This document shows, piece by piece, positions 11,301 to 19,799 of a DNA stretch of 64,000 bases (positions within the stretch are counted from its first letter, which is position 1; each line of letters opens with the position of its first letter). A program made the position numbers and the translations under genes. Origin of the DNA: Seriola aureovittata (Eukaryota > Chordata > Actinopteri > Carangiformes > Carangidae); assembly GCF_021018895.1 (NCBI RefSeq), contig NC_079368.1:6632001-6696000 (forward strand). Direction: 5' to 3'. The notes below the pieces were generated by a model that saw only the letters and a program-made list of their open reading frames with translations, was not told where the DNA came from and did not search any database.

Positions 11301-12140
11301 AGACCAGTTTGCTGGCCGGAAATGACAGGTAACATCCTAATAATAAATAGCAAAATACCAAATCACCATCATTAAAACACAGAATGGACAATACAGGTTA
11401 CAGGAGTATAATGGGTAATATATTTATCTGTTAATGATCTTGACAACAAAACAAATTTGCAGCAATTTTGGCTGATATGTCGATACAGGTCTACAGCCTA
11501 ACTTTTAAATATATAATATTTAAAAACAAATATATTGAAAATTCAACCGCATACCACTGTGATTCACCTGAAACTGTGTTGCCATGACATTTTTAGATCT
11601 ATTAATGCTCAGACATAAGCTAACCAATTAAGGCTAGATGCTTTGCATTGCAAAGAAGTAGACCCCAAAAGCTCTCAACAAAGGAGACACTGGGGGAAAT
11701 ATAGGCCTAACCTTTTCTAAAGCAAAACCCATACAAAAAAAATCTACTTAATATTCCGCACACATGTTCTCAATGGATGCCTTTTGTTATCATCACAAGG
11801 GGCTGTCTAAGTTTGGTGCACTAAAGAAGGCTTTGTGTTTTCAAGGGGGAGGTTTTAAAGGCCTTAGACAGTGGCGGTAATGTCCACGCTATAGACAGTC
11901 TTTTATTAATAGGTATCCCACATTTTGAGCTTTTTAAAGCAAAATTTAGAAAAAAGTTAAAGTTTTCAGAAATAAGACATAAAGTGAAGAGAAATCTCTG
12001 CTGTTCGTTCCACGACATCCACAAACTAACTGACCTTTTTTTCTGCCAACTGTGCATTCCCTGTTGAAAAGCAGAACAGTTTCACTGGAGTCCACTTTGA
12101 CAAGCTTCCCCCATGGTCGTCCTCTCCTACTACTGTCCAT
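5309..12140 (-). CDS. chfr: CHFR, checkpoint E3 ubiquitin ligase with FHA, RING and PBZ domains (complete, 17 coding exons)
   Basis: CHFR is a nuclear E3 ubiquitin ligase of the antephase/mitotic-stress checkpoint; in studied vertebrates it targets proteins such as PLK1 and Aurora A and binds poly(ADP-ribose). Seventeen coding exons join with consistent phases into 634 codons plus TGA (human about 664). The N-terminal FHA domain (about residues 14-85) has VGRKKGC, SGEH at 48-51 and STNGT at 69-73. The RING finger has C256-x2-C259, C272-x-H274-x2-C277-x2-C280 and C291-x2-C294. An acidic SFSDEEGSS region follows, then the Cys-rich region (CHMYWGC, LCFCCGLRAF). The C-terminal PBZ zinc finger has C605, C611, H619 and H625, so key ligands are present and the gene looks functional. 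The start at 12140 lies 16 bases into its exon. The linker between FHA and RING (exons 6-8) is divergent and low-complexity, as in other CHFRs. It is transcribed toward gene 1; fbrsl1 lies upstream on the same strand. Confidence 0.95.
6129..6201 (-). CDS. chfr: chfr coding exon 16 (first half of PBZ finger)
   Basis: 73 bases encoding TSRPNCYWGRNCRTQVKAHH, which holds the PBZ cysteines and first histidine. Acceptor TTCCTCAG, donor AAT|GTAAGT, phase 2. Confidence 0.93.
6327..6434 (-). CDS. chfr: chfr coding exon 15
   Basis: 108 bases encoding ILCFCCGLRAFKELAYKYRQ. Acceptor TCTGTCAG, donor CAG|GTCAGA. Confidence 0.92.
6532..6619 (-). CDS. chfr: chfr coding exon 14
   Basis: 88 bases encoding NYLSSRGKSWRDLLQEALE. 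Acceptor CCCACCAG, donor CAG|GTGAGC. Confidence 0.9.
6958..7028 (-). CDS. chfr: chfr coding exon 13
   Basis: 71 bases encoding ELNLTDKCLDGVLNNNNYES. Acceptor CTTTTTCAG, donor CAG|GTAAGA; ends in phase 0. Confidence 0.92.
7074..7291 (+). mobile_element. tRNA-derived SINE in a chfr intron
   Basis: An A-box-like TGGCTCACCTGG near 7086 and a B-box-like GGTTTGAGTC at 7142 give a tRNA-like head. A body with CATTTGCTGCATGTCATCCC follows, then a CT-rich stretch and an A-rich tail at about 7260-7291. This arrangement is typical of fish tRNA-derived SINEs. It is antisense to chfr, between coding exons 12 and 13. Confidence 0.8.
7524..7607 (-). CDS. chfr: chfr coding exon 12 (Cys-rich region)
   Basis: 84 bases encoding VLCQRPFCHMYWGCQRIGC. 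Acceptor GTTGGCAG, donor GCG|GTATGT. Confidence 0.92.
7863..7979 (-). CDS. chfr: chfr coding exon 11 (Cys-rich region)
   Basis: 117 bases encoding EYRCPPQGCHLICTCCLQPM. Acceptor GTCCGCAG lies 16 bases downstream of a run of about 20 C on the coding strand. Donor AAT|GTGAGT. Confidence 0.9.
7996..8015. repeat. G20/C20 homopolymer beside a chfr acceptor
   Basis: Twenty consecutive G on the plus strand, read as C20 in the chfr transcript, ending 16 bases before the coding-exon-11 acceptor. It occupies the polypyrimidine-tract position. Confidence 0.9.
8206..8405 (-). CDS. chfr: chfr coding exon 10
   Basis: 200 bases. Begins SQPLVMCRQCPGYRREV (human SQPYVVCRQCPEYRR), then a Pro/Ser-rich linker. 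Acceptor GTCTCCAG, donor CAG|GTGATT; phase fits both neighbours. Confidence 0.9.
8722..8884 (-). CDS. chfr: chfr coding exon 9 (acidic region)
   Basis: 163 bases encoding RSEEDLKSMDSRNKITQDM and VERSFSDEEGSS. Acceptor GTCCCACAG, donor CAG|GTAAAA. Confidence 0.93.
9139..9293 (-). CDS. chfr: chfr coding exon 8 (RING)
   Basis: 155 bases encoding LQPCMHVFCAACYSGW, SSLCPTCRCP and NHILNNLVEAYLIQHP, nearly identical to human CHFR. Acceptor GCTTTAG, donor CAG|GTTTGA. Confidence 0.95.
9414..9588 (-). CDS. chfr: chfr coding exon 7 (start of RING)
   Basis: 175 bases ending with KMEETLTCVICQDLLHDCV, the first RING zinc pair. Acceptor GTTTACAG, donor TGG|GTAAGA. Confidence 0.92.
9771..9833 (-). CDS. chfr: chfr coding exon 6 (basic linker)
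   Basis: 63 bases encoding GQAKEDMDNMEPESKRRKKD, a basic stretch that could act as a nuclear localisation signal. Acceptor TTTTATCAG, donor ATG|GTTAGT. Confidence 0.85.
10186..10200. repeat. C15 homopolymer in a chfr intron
   Basis: Fifteen C followed by A7 and GGG. Another G12 run lies at 10627-10638, about 20 bases upstream of the acceptor of chfr coding exon 5. Confidence 0.9.
10418..10606 (-). CDS. chfr: chfr coding exon 5 (disordered linker)
   Basis: 189 bases. Ser/Pro-rich linker including QEEPQPSTSAS, comparable to human EEPQPSTSTS. Acceptor AACTTCAG, donor CTG|GTAGGT. Confidence 0.88.
10704..10763 (-). CDS. chfr: chfr coding exon 4
   Basis: 60 bases encoding NIAYVYHSIQTEQAV and SQHSY, equivalent to the human NVAYLYESL region. 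Acceptor CCCTGTAG, donor ATG|GTAAGT. Confidence 0.85.
10858..10967 (-). CDS. chfr: chfr coding exon 3 (end of FHA)
   Basis: Encodes STNGTVINTSKLVKKQ and GDVIYFVYRKSEPEQ. Acceptor AATCTGCAG, donor CAGA|GTGAGT, 110 bases. Confidence 0.9.
11237..11336 (-). CDS. chfr: chfr coding exon 2 (FHA core)
   Basis: Encodes GCYLSFPASKLVSGEHC and on to LEDM. Acceptor TTATTAG, donor GAG|GTACTC, 100 bases. Confidence 0.9.
11337..12034 (-). other. chfr: chfr introns longer than 300 bases: no further genes seen
   Basis: This 698-base intron, and those at 5352-6128, 6620-6957, 8406-8721 and 9834-10417, hold only AT-rich sequence and homopolymers. I found no exon-like, RNA or transposon signal in them. The intron 7029-7523 holds a SINE, listed separately. 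Confidence 0.5.
12035..12140 (-). CDS. chfr: chfr coding exon 1 (start codon)
   Basis: The exon spans 12035-12155, and ATG is at 12140. The acceptor is ATTCCCTACAG; the donor is AAG|GTCAGT. It encodes 35 residues to VGRKK and ends in phase 1. Confidence 0.9.
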
Positions 12141-12899
12141 CTCCCGATGTCTTTTCTGTAGGGAATTAGAAAAAAGACGGGAAATGTTTAAACAAATACT
12201 CTTCTCAATGTAGGTATTTGGCGTCATTGTTGTTGTGCCATTATTTTACTATTATGAGCACGATAGTTGCATGGTAGCAAAGAGAAAGTGAAATTAACCA
12301 TCAGTGTAGCGTTGTTGCCCATTAAATTGGGTCTGATGGCAGATGTCAAATTAGGTACAAAAAGAAAATCTGAATTTTAAATAAACTCAGATTAGAAGAA
12401 GACAGCCTGATAAAACAAGATATATCCTCTTTTAAAAATGAATCCACACACCCCTTCTTACTTTCGGTATTCACTCGAAAGCAATCAGTATCACTTTGCA
12501 TTGATTGACTTTGCAAGTAAGATTTAATCTTACGGAAATGTAAAGGTTAAATCCATTTCTTTTCAGTCAAAACATCACAAATCTTATTTACCTTAAGTAG
12601 TCAGTTATGAGTTTGAATATGATCTTAAATCCAATGCTGTTGGATATGTCATGTATTATGTATGCCGAATTCACAAGTGCACCTTAAGGGTTCATAAAAG
12701 ACGATGAGCAAAGTTAAGATAGACATGCAGCCGGCTAAATACGCAAGACAACATTAAACTGGGGAGTTTCTCATGAAGTTTGGCAACGAATCTACTAGGA
12801 CGAAATCTGCTAACGAGACCTAGCTAAACTTGGCTTTTCTGGGTTTACTAGCTATCCGGTGTTATTAGCCGACTTTGTCGTGTGACGTACTGGGAAAAA

Positions 12900-13260
12900 C
12901 ATCAAGTTGTTTCAATCGTCAACTAACAGTGTGGGAAAATGTTTCATTGGTGTTACAACAGTTGACGTGAACACACACAACTTCGTTCACACTAAGCTAA
13001 CGCGATAGCTAACATTAGCATCCCACCATACCGTGTATCTAAGAGAAAATCTGGATTACACGTTAACCACCAGAAACCCCCTTAACGATGTGCTTATCTC
13101 ATGTCTGAAACGGTTACTTTACCGTCAAAAGCTTAGTTTGTTGTCCCAGTAGCTCTGTGTAAAACAGCTTCTTGTCCTCATGTTCCAGCTATACGCACAA
13201 GACAAGACACTTCCTGCCAAGCTAAGGGTTGACAATGTGTATCAGCTGATGGAGGAGGGG
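12900..13260 (-). promoter_or_regulatory. chfr: Probable chfr promoter and non-coding first exon
   Basis: The coding exon at 12155 starts with an acceptor, so an upstream non-coding exon must exist. A minus-strand donor GACG|GTAAAG (exon end at 13123) is a candidate. An ETS-like CACTTCC motif lies at about 13209-13215. The transcription start cannot be set from sequence alone. Confidence 0.35.
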
Positions 13261-13985
13261 CAGTTTGGGTTTGTGTTTGAAAGTTCACGTTTATACATGT
13301 GCTGCTGAGGCTGCCATCCACAGAGCTAAACCACACACTGTAAGCTGGTAGGGCTACTATAAGTGTCACATGCTAAATTTGACGAAAAACAAAAATGATA
13401 TACCCGATGCATGCATTTGATGGCTCAAATGCAAGTAGGAATTGCCACTATTTTATTAGAGGAGAATGGACATATATAATAAATGTAATTAAAAAAAAAT
13501 GGAAAATAAAGAAAGTGTATTTGGGACTAATATGCTTTTGTGACACAGCCAGCAGTGACTGCAACAATTAACACAGCATTTAGCCAGAACCTAGTGCACA
13601 AAATGCTCATTTGTGACACCTGGACACTTTTGAGAAGGACATGGACTTTCACTGCACATAACACTATGGATTATTTTCAATCCATACAATGTTACCTGTT
13701 ATACCATGCTGTATATGTATGATATGTAACACCTCTCTATTTTTACTTTTTTCATGCTTCATATACATTCAGTAAATGCATTTAGGTTTTTTTGGTTACA
13801 CTGATGTTAATTTCCCTCCATTCATTAACAGAATATAAAAGTGTGATTGACCAAAATTCTTTTTCCCAGCTTCTCATATTTTCTTTGCAGCTTTTTGGAT
13901 TCAAAAGATATCAGTCTGACCTAGGTTAAGGCATTACTGACACTCCTTGTCTGCAGCTATTGGCTGCTGAAGCCAACATGGATTG
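13261..13985. other. Intergenic, nothing recognised
   Basis: AT-rich sequence upstream of chfr. Short open frames show no protein signature. Confidence 0.5.
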
Positions 13986-13989
13986 TAGA

Positions 13990-15215
13990 CTGGTCTACTT
14001 GAGGAATTAAGGAGGTGAAATTGTTGTGCGAACTCCTTTGAAAAACAGAAATGGTTGACTAATAAAAAACAATAATGAAAGGGCCATATTTAATAACCAA
14101 CAAGCAACAAGTAAGTACACCTTCATTAGTAAGAGTCCATTCTTTTCTTTTATTCTTGTGTGTCTGCATTTATTTTTTATGACCAATTCAAACTCGTTGG
14201 CAGCAAAGATACCAGCCGTGCAAAAATCTGCAGAGAGATGTTCTGCCATTCTTCACACATGATTTTTTCAGCTGCTCTCTGCTTGAAGGGTTTTGTTGCT
14301 CCATCTTCTGCTTTCTATTGGACTTACCTCCAGGAACATGGGCCAGGTTGTAGTTCTCTCTTTTTTCTTCTCTACAAACACATGTCTGATTTTTTGCAGT
14401 GTGTTTGGGATCATTGTCATTACCTACATCAGACTGGGAGTCATCTTGTCATAGAAAAACTTGCACTCACAGTGCCAGCCATGTCATCTCACCTACACCT
14501 TTTGCAGTCATGCAGCCCCATATCAACATGCTCCCCCTCCACGTGTCATGATCGGCCCTAGGTAGTCATAGTGATAGTCCTGGCCAGGTCTACATCAAAC
14601 ACGCCAGACCCCATCTGATCCAAACAAATTTATGTTGGTTTCATCTCACCAAAGAATGTGCTGCCAAGATTCATCAGACTTCTTTTTATGGTTTTCCAGC
14701 AAAGTTAAATCTTGCAGTTTTATGAGCAATGGTTTTCTTCTTCGACGCCGTCTGTAGAGCTTCATGGAATGCCTTTCACACTGTCTGATCAGTCACTGAA
14801 ACACCAATTTCCACAGTTAATCCTTGATGCATTCACAAGGACTTACCCACTTGTTTTTCAATGCAAGGCTCTATAAGTAGCGAATTATGCGTGGCGTCCT
14901 GTTACAGGCAGTATGGCCTTTCTCACCTCATAACTGCTGCTGCAGCTTTGTTTTGGCTTATGTTCAGTAGCCTGCGGATGCTCTTGTACCCTCTGCCATC
15001 TTTATGAAATCTCACAATCTGGTGTCTTACTTGATCAGGCAAGTCCTTACCATGTGTGTCCATGTTGTATTAGACATAACCCGGACCAAAAGTGAGGAAG
15101 CAATTAGCTTTAATTGGAAACCACAGGTGTAGCCACCTTTATTGAATCATTTAACATAGTGATATTGCACAGGAGTGTCCTCAGTTTTGTTGTATACTGT
15201 ATAGAAGAAGTGCCA
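13990..15215 (-). mobile_element. Degenerate Tc1/mariner (Tc1-like) transposon copy
   Basis: On the minus strand a transposase relic starts at ATG 15063 with KDLPDQVRHQIVRFHKDGRG, the N-terminal DNA-binding region of Tc1-like transposases. Further on come a KINLFGSDG-like segment and DNDPKHT, which carries the second catalytic Asp. Many stops and frameshifts interrupt it, so it is not active. The right end (about 15110-15215) looks like terminal Tc1 sequence. I could not define both inverted repeats, so the limits are approximate. Confidence 0.75.
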
Positions 15216-16110
15216 CCAGGACGCCAGGTGTGCCACAAAGTACAAGGGCCTTTATTAAACCCAACAGTTCTCTCTTGGGGCCTCCCTCTTCCATCATGGG
15301 GCTGCCTCACTGTACTCTGAAATCTGGAGGATTTCCTGCAGACCCTTTAGGGTGGCAGTGTCTGTGCTGCTTGAGAACTGATGCCCTCAAATATTGCATC
15401 CACAGCCTTTATCACAAATACTTATAGCAGGGAAGTGCTGATAGGATCCACCATGCGCTTCTCTGCCTACAGCACGTCATCACTGAAACTTACAATTTCC
15501 TTAAATGCTGTCTCCATCTCCTCCTCAGTTATATGCTGTTCAGCAGGAGCACAGGAAATAGTGGGAAAATTGTTGTTCATGGGACGAACACTATCATCTT
15601 CCTCATTCTAAGAGCAGTCACGCTGAAATGTTGCTTCAGTGTCTTCAGGGTCTTTTGTCCACTATTGGCTTCAACTCTGGAGCACAGCTGCAGTCTTCTC
15701 TTTTTACTATGTTCAGAGGAGCAGGTTTCTCCACAGAGTCTGCAGGTTCAGACTCAAGGGAAGACTCCCCCACTGCTCCCTCTTTGCCAAGAACTCAGTG
15801 TTTCCTGCGGAGTTCCAGCAGCTCCTGCAGCATCCAGCTAATTCTGGATGAGGTCTTCCTCTTCTTGACAATCTCATCCAGCTTGTGGAAATATCCATCA
15901 GCGCAATGCTTGGCTTTTACAAGGTCCAGCTGTTGGCCACTGATGTTGAAGAGATGAATCAGACACATGATTGATGCAGTCATGAATAATGACATTCTTT
16001 AGCAGCCGGATTTTAAACAGCCCCCCCAATGAATTTGACATTTGCAAACAAACTCTGGCAAGCCATTGTTTCATTTGGCTGCACCTGTACATGCTCGTCC
16101 CCCTGCAGAC
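15215..16110 (-). pseudogene. eIF4G-like (MIF4G domain) pseudogene, probably a processed copy
   Basis: Minus-strand frames read ANVKFIGG, then after a frameshift LFKIRLLKNVIIHDCI, then KLDEIVKKRKTSSRISWMLQ and ELLELRR. These follow the eIF4G1/eIF4G3 MIF4G signature (FIGELFKL, IMHDCV, KTSSRIRFMLQDVLDLR) in order and without introns. eIF4G is the cytoplasmic scaffold of cap-dependent translation initiation. Stops and frameshifts (for example just after ELRRKH) show this copy is dead. Sequence below about 15640 is less clearly related, although it contains an acidic stretch HITEEEMETAFKEIV. It abuts the Tc1 remnant. Lack of introns suggests retrotransposition; an old decayed exon cluster is less likely. 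Confidence 0.7.
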
Positions 16111-16764
16111 AGATACGAGTAAACATGAATATCTGACCGTACTCTGGGTCAGAAACAAGATAAATTATTGGATTGGTTTAATCAAAAAAGACAAAGCAAG
16201 CCTTATTAACTAAATAGAGCAGAAAGAGCCTGAAAGTGAAACTCACCCCAAACTTTATGTCCATAAATGTAACCGGACTCCATTTTCACTTATTTCCAGA
16301 AGATATTTCCAAAGGAAGACATAACACAAAATCTGAGATTAAAAATTCATTCCATTCAGTCCTTTAAGTTTTTAGAAAAAAATCTGCAATTTTGGACTCC
16401 AGTTGGGGAGGATTTTGTGATAAGCCTCAGAACAGCTTCATAGAGTACCGTGTGGTGAGACTGAAATATTCTGTACACAATGTACCTGTACGTTTATGTG
16501 TTATATCATTTAGTTTTGTTTGTAATGTAGAACCAAAGAAGTTGAATGCAGCACAATGAAAAGTGCATTCTGTAATAATATACATATACTTGTGTACCAA
16601 ACTAAATGTGCATTAAAATAATCACCACAGTTTCTGCCTAATTATGTCTCTCAAACACTTATAAACTTATAAATGTTATAGTCATTCATTATATCAGTGT
16701 GTGATATCAAACAGATAGTGATACTATAATTTAAAAAAAAATCTGTGAATAAATAGACATACAC
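16111..16764. other. Intergenic, nothing firm
   Basis: AT-rich sequence between the eIF4G-like pseudogene and the LINE fragment. A short minus-strand frame begins MESGYIYGHKVWG near 16280, but I cannot place it in any family. Confidence 0.4.
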
Positions 16765-17335
16765 TTTGTATGTCTATAGGAAGATCACTCCACAGTGTCG
16801 GAGGAGCCACAACTTCAGAAGCTTGATCACCTTTTGTTTTTGGGGATGGTGCAGGTCAGAGATGTACGCAGGTGCCTGACCATGCAGAGCTCTATATGTA
16901 AAAACAAGCACTTTAAAATGAATTCTAAGCTTGACTGTAAGCCAGTGTAAAAATGATAGGATGAGTGTGATTTGAGAAGTCCTGCTGGACCTGGTCAACA
17001 ACTTGCAGCAAGTTTCTAAAATGGAAGAAACACGTATGGGTTAACGATTTGATATGTTGATTGAAATGCATAGCCTGATCAAATATCAAGATTTCTAAGA
17101 CTGGACAGTACAGCTCAAGAAAGGGACTCAATAGCTTGAGCAATCTCAGAAGTTATGCTATCTGCAGCATTGATAAGCACCTCAGTCTTATCTGCATTTA
17201 GCTGTACAAATTTGTTTGCCATCATCATCATCAAAAAATTGTCAGCCACCCACTGCCTGAGCCTTTTAATCAGAATGCTGTGACCAACAGTATCAAAAGC
17301 TGCAGTAAGATCCACCAGTACCAATACAGAGCATT
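16765..17335 (-). mobile_element. Truncated non-LTR retrotransposon (L2/CR1-like LINE), reverse-transcriptase 3' part
   Basis: Minus-strand frames read VDLTAAFDTVGHSILIKRL, then QLNADKTEVLI, HFNQHIKSLTHTCFFHFRN, and SFLHWLTVKLRIHFKVLVF with YRALHGQAPAYISDL. This is the usual order at the end of the reverse transcriptase in fish L2/CR1-type LINEs. The segment between RLRQWV and the NADKTE motif is too short, so an internal deletion has removed most of the catalytic palm. It is frameshifted and inactive. Confidence 0.85.
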
Positions 17336-17849
17336 CACATCACATCAGAAGACATCATTATGTCCGTGGAGACTCTGATGAGCTGTTTCAGAGGAATGCT
17401 TCAGATTGGAATTCATCTAACATTCTGTGTGCAGTCAAAACAGCAGTGATCTGTTTAGACTGAACAACTGCATGTTTAAAATTGAGAGGGACACAACCAC
17501 ATTCCAGGGAGCTATCTATGATACAGACCAGGCATGGACCCAAGTAAATATTTTTTCTTTTCATGCTTTTCAGCCGATTACTTACCAACACAAGCATGGT
17601 TCAAGTGATTTTTAAAACCAGTGAAATTAATATAAAGCTGCCTGGTAAGGAAGGAAAATATAATGTAATATAAAATACATAACAGCAAGCTTTGAAACAT
17701 GGCTAAAGTAATAAATATTTAGTAATAGATTAGCTAAAGCTTTCAAAAACACACATATGGTATTTTAAATGTGCACACATACCCATAAAAATAGTTAGGA
17801 AAACACAGGTTATATAAACAGTGTCAATAACCAGTTTTATATTTTGCAA
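17336..17849. other. Intergenic, nothing recognised
   Basis: Spacer between the LINE remnant and the foldback element, with no motif I can name. Confidence 0.4.
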
Positions 17850-18240
17850 GCATACGCTCCCATTAACACCGTTGGGCATTGTGTTTGGTTGATTAGCTAG
17901 TTAACCAGCTCTGCAAACAAGCCAGGTATGGTGAGCGTGAGTGCTAACACCGATACCTGCTAATTAATGTTAACATATAAATGAAATAATACTAGAATTC
18001 AGTCACAGGAGTACAGACTTCCTCATGTTCTGTAAGTCAGTTATTTTTGTAGGATTCTAGTAGTATTTCATATATATATATATGCACTAATCAGCAGGTG
18101 TCTGAAATCACCATAACTGGTTTGTTAGCTTAGTTTCTTAACTAGCTAATTTGCCAGCAAATTAATTAGCCTTGGGCTAGCCGTTGAGCAACATGCCGTC
18201 AGCCCTGTGCTAACGACGTTAATGGGAGCGTATTCTAAAC
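17850..18240. mobile_element. Foldback MITE: a near-complete palindrome of about 390 bp
   Basis: The left end reads ATACGCTCCCATTAAC and the right end GTTAATGGGAGCGTAT, an exact inverted repeat. The similarity continues inward: the TTAGCTAGTTAA, ACCTGCTNATTA and ACTAGAATNC blocks all recur inverted in matching order. The two arms of roughly 165 bp flank a loop of about 55 bp near 18000-18055. There is no coding capacity. This is the structure of a non-autonomous foldback transposon. I could not confirm a target-site duplication. Confidence 0.75.
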
Positions 18241-19048
18241 AAAGTCTCGGCTCCTCACACACCCCACCTCTTTGCCCATTTTTGGATTAGCTGGGGGTTA
18301 CATGGATTCACTGCCAAGATGGCGATGGTGGAGCAGCAGACTCTTCAAAACAACTCTGTGAAACCTGAGTTAATGAGTGTTAATCTGTTTCCCTACTTGG
18401 TGTTTCATCACTGTCAAATTCCTCCTTCACTGTCCTCACAAGCTCTGTGTTACCTTTCTTCTGGGTTGCATGGATGTAGTTAGTTTCAGTATACAATGAG
18501 TGCTGAATTGACCAGTGTTAAAATGCTTGTCTTAAGGAAATCCTGAAATGACTTTAATGTGATATTCTGATTCGCCTTTATTGAGTTTGTTAGTTTTTTT
18601 TTTAAGTTAATGACCTCGAACACTGATATAAAGAAGCTTATCAGTAGTGAGATGGTAGAAACAGTCAAAAGGGGGCTGGTTTTCTCTGTTCACGTGGGAG
18701 TAGCTTGGTGCTTTGATAAACACTTCTATGAGCACCCACTCAGGGCCGTCAACTACTGTCAACCTTTCACCCCAGACGTCTTTAGCAATAAATGTCACAT
18801 TAGCCATGCACAGTGAGCCTACAGCTCCCAGGCTGCAACAACGACAGGTTTGAATCACACTTTTTCTGCTTTGATAACATTTGACAAAGACACATTCACA
18901 AATACTGATTTGGCAGTGAACAAAAACAGAAATATTAGACATCACTTGATATTAAGAGAGGGGGCTTCCATTATAAATTCTTCAAGGCTCATTTAGATGG
19001 CTTATAGAAGATTACTGGTGCAATTTATTGAGCTTCTATTTTTTAGAC
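18241..19048. other. Intergenic, possible degraded repeat
   Basis: Contains CCAAGATGGCGATGG at about 18316, a motif common in fish dispersed repeats and in YY1 sites. No coding signal. Confidence 0.3.
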
Positions 19049-19799
19049 TGTGGTAGAAAGTAACTGAAGAACTGTACTTAAGTACAATTTTGAGGTACTT
19101 GTACTTCATGCAGCTTCATACTCCTCTTGTTGTACCTTTCACCCACTACATTTATCAAATATATTTAGTTACTAGCTATTTTTCAGAGAAGATTTTACAT
19201 AAAATATATTTAACTTATAAATATGAAAAATTAAATCAGAGGTTTTCAACCATTTGTGATCTTTGATCCTTTTGTAAAAAGGCAGTGTCTAGTTGGGCCC
19301 TTGTCCCATTTCAGATGTTTATGAGTTGTCAGCAATTCCACCAAAGAAATATCGCCCATCTAAACCTAAAAGATCTAAACAATGGTTTCATTTAAAATAT
19401 TTGAGGCCAAAAAGGGGCAAATTATTCATTACTGCACAAAAAGCATATGTTACAGAAAAGCTCAATAAATGAATACAGAACGTTGTTTTTCTTCTTTCCT
19501 CTCCCATTAATCATCATCATCTCATGACCCCTCAGATTTATCTTATGACCTTTTGGAGGGGTCTGTTAATAAATTAGTTGAAAGTGGCTCCACCTCATCC
19601 AGCAGCTACAATAAGAAAATGCTACATCCACACTGTGGCATAAGTGTTAACAAACAGATCATTTCTCTGAGGAATGAAAAATACTTTGGATAGTTTCAAG
19701 TATGCCTGCTGATGATACTTCTGTTCTTTGACTTAAGTAAGATTTTGAATGCAGGATGTTTACTTGTAATGGATCTGAGTGCGTCTCCCTCCACTGCAG
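19049..19799. repeat. Dispersed fish repeat, probably a non-autonomous DNA transposon
   Basis: It begins GGTAGAAAGTAACTGAAGAA with GTACTTAAGTACAATTTTGA close behind, and ends with ATTTTGAATGCAGGATGTTT, TTACTTGTAATG and GGATCTGAGTGCGTCTCCCT. Both ends match a high-copy teleost repeat that I recognise by its start GGTGGAAAGTAACTAAGTAC and end GGATCTGAATACTTCTTCCA. The middle may hold a later insertion. Class assignment is from memory, not alignment. Confidence 0.65.

Noticed and set aside
14007..14561. Protein-coding genes suggested by open frames of 80 and 133 codons
   Set aside because: They lie on or opposite the broken Tc1 transposase and have no independent support.
15533..15957. Plus-strand open frames over the eIF4G-like sequence
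   Set aside because: They are antisense shadows; the recognisable motifs are on the minus strand.
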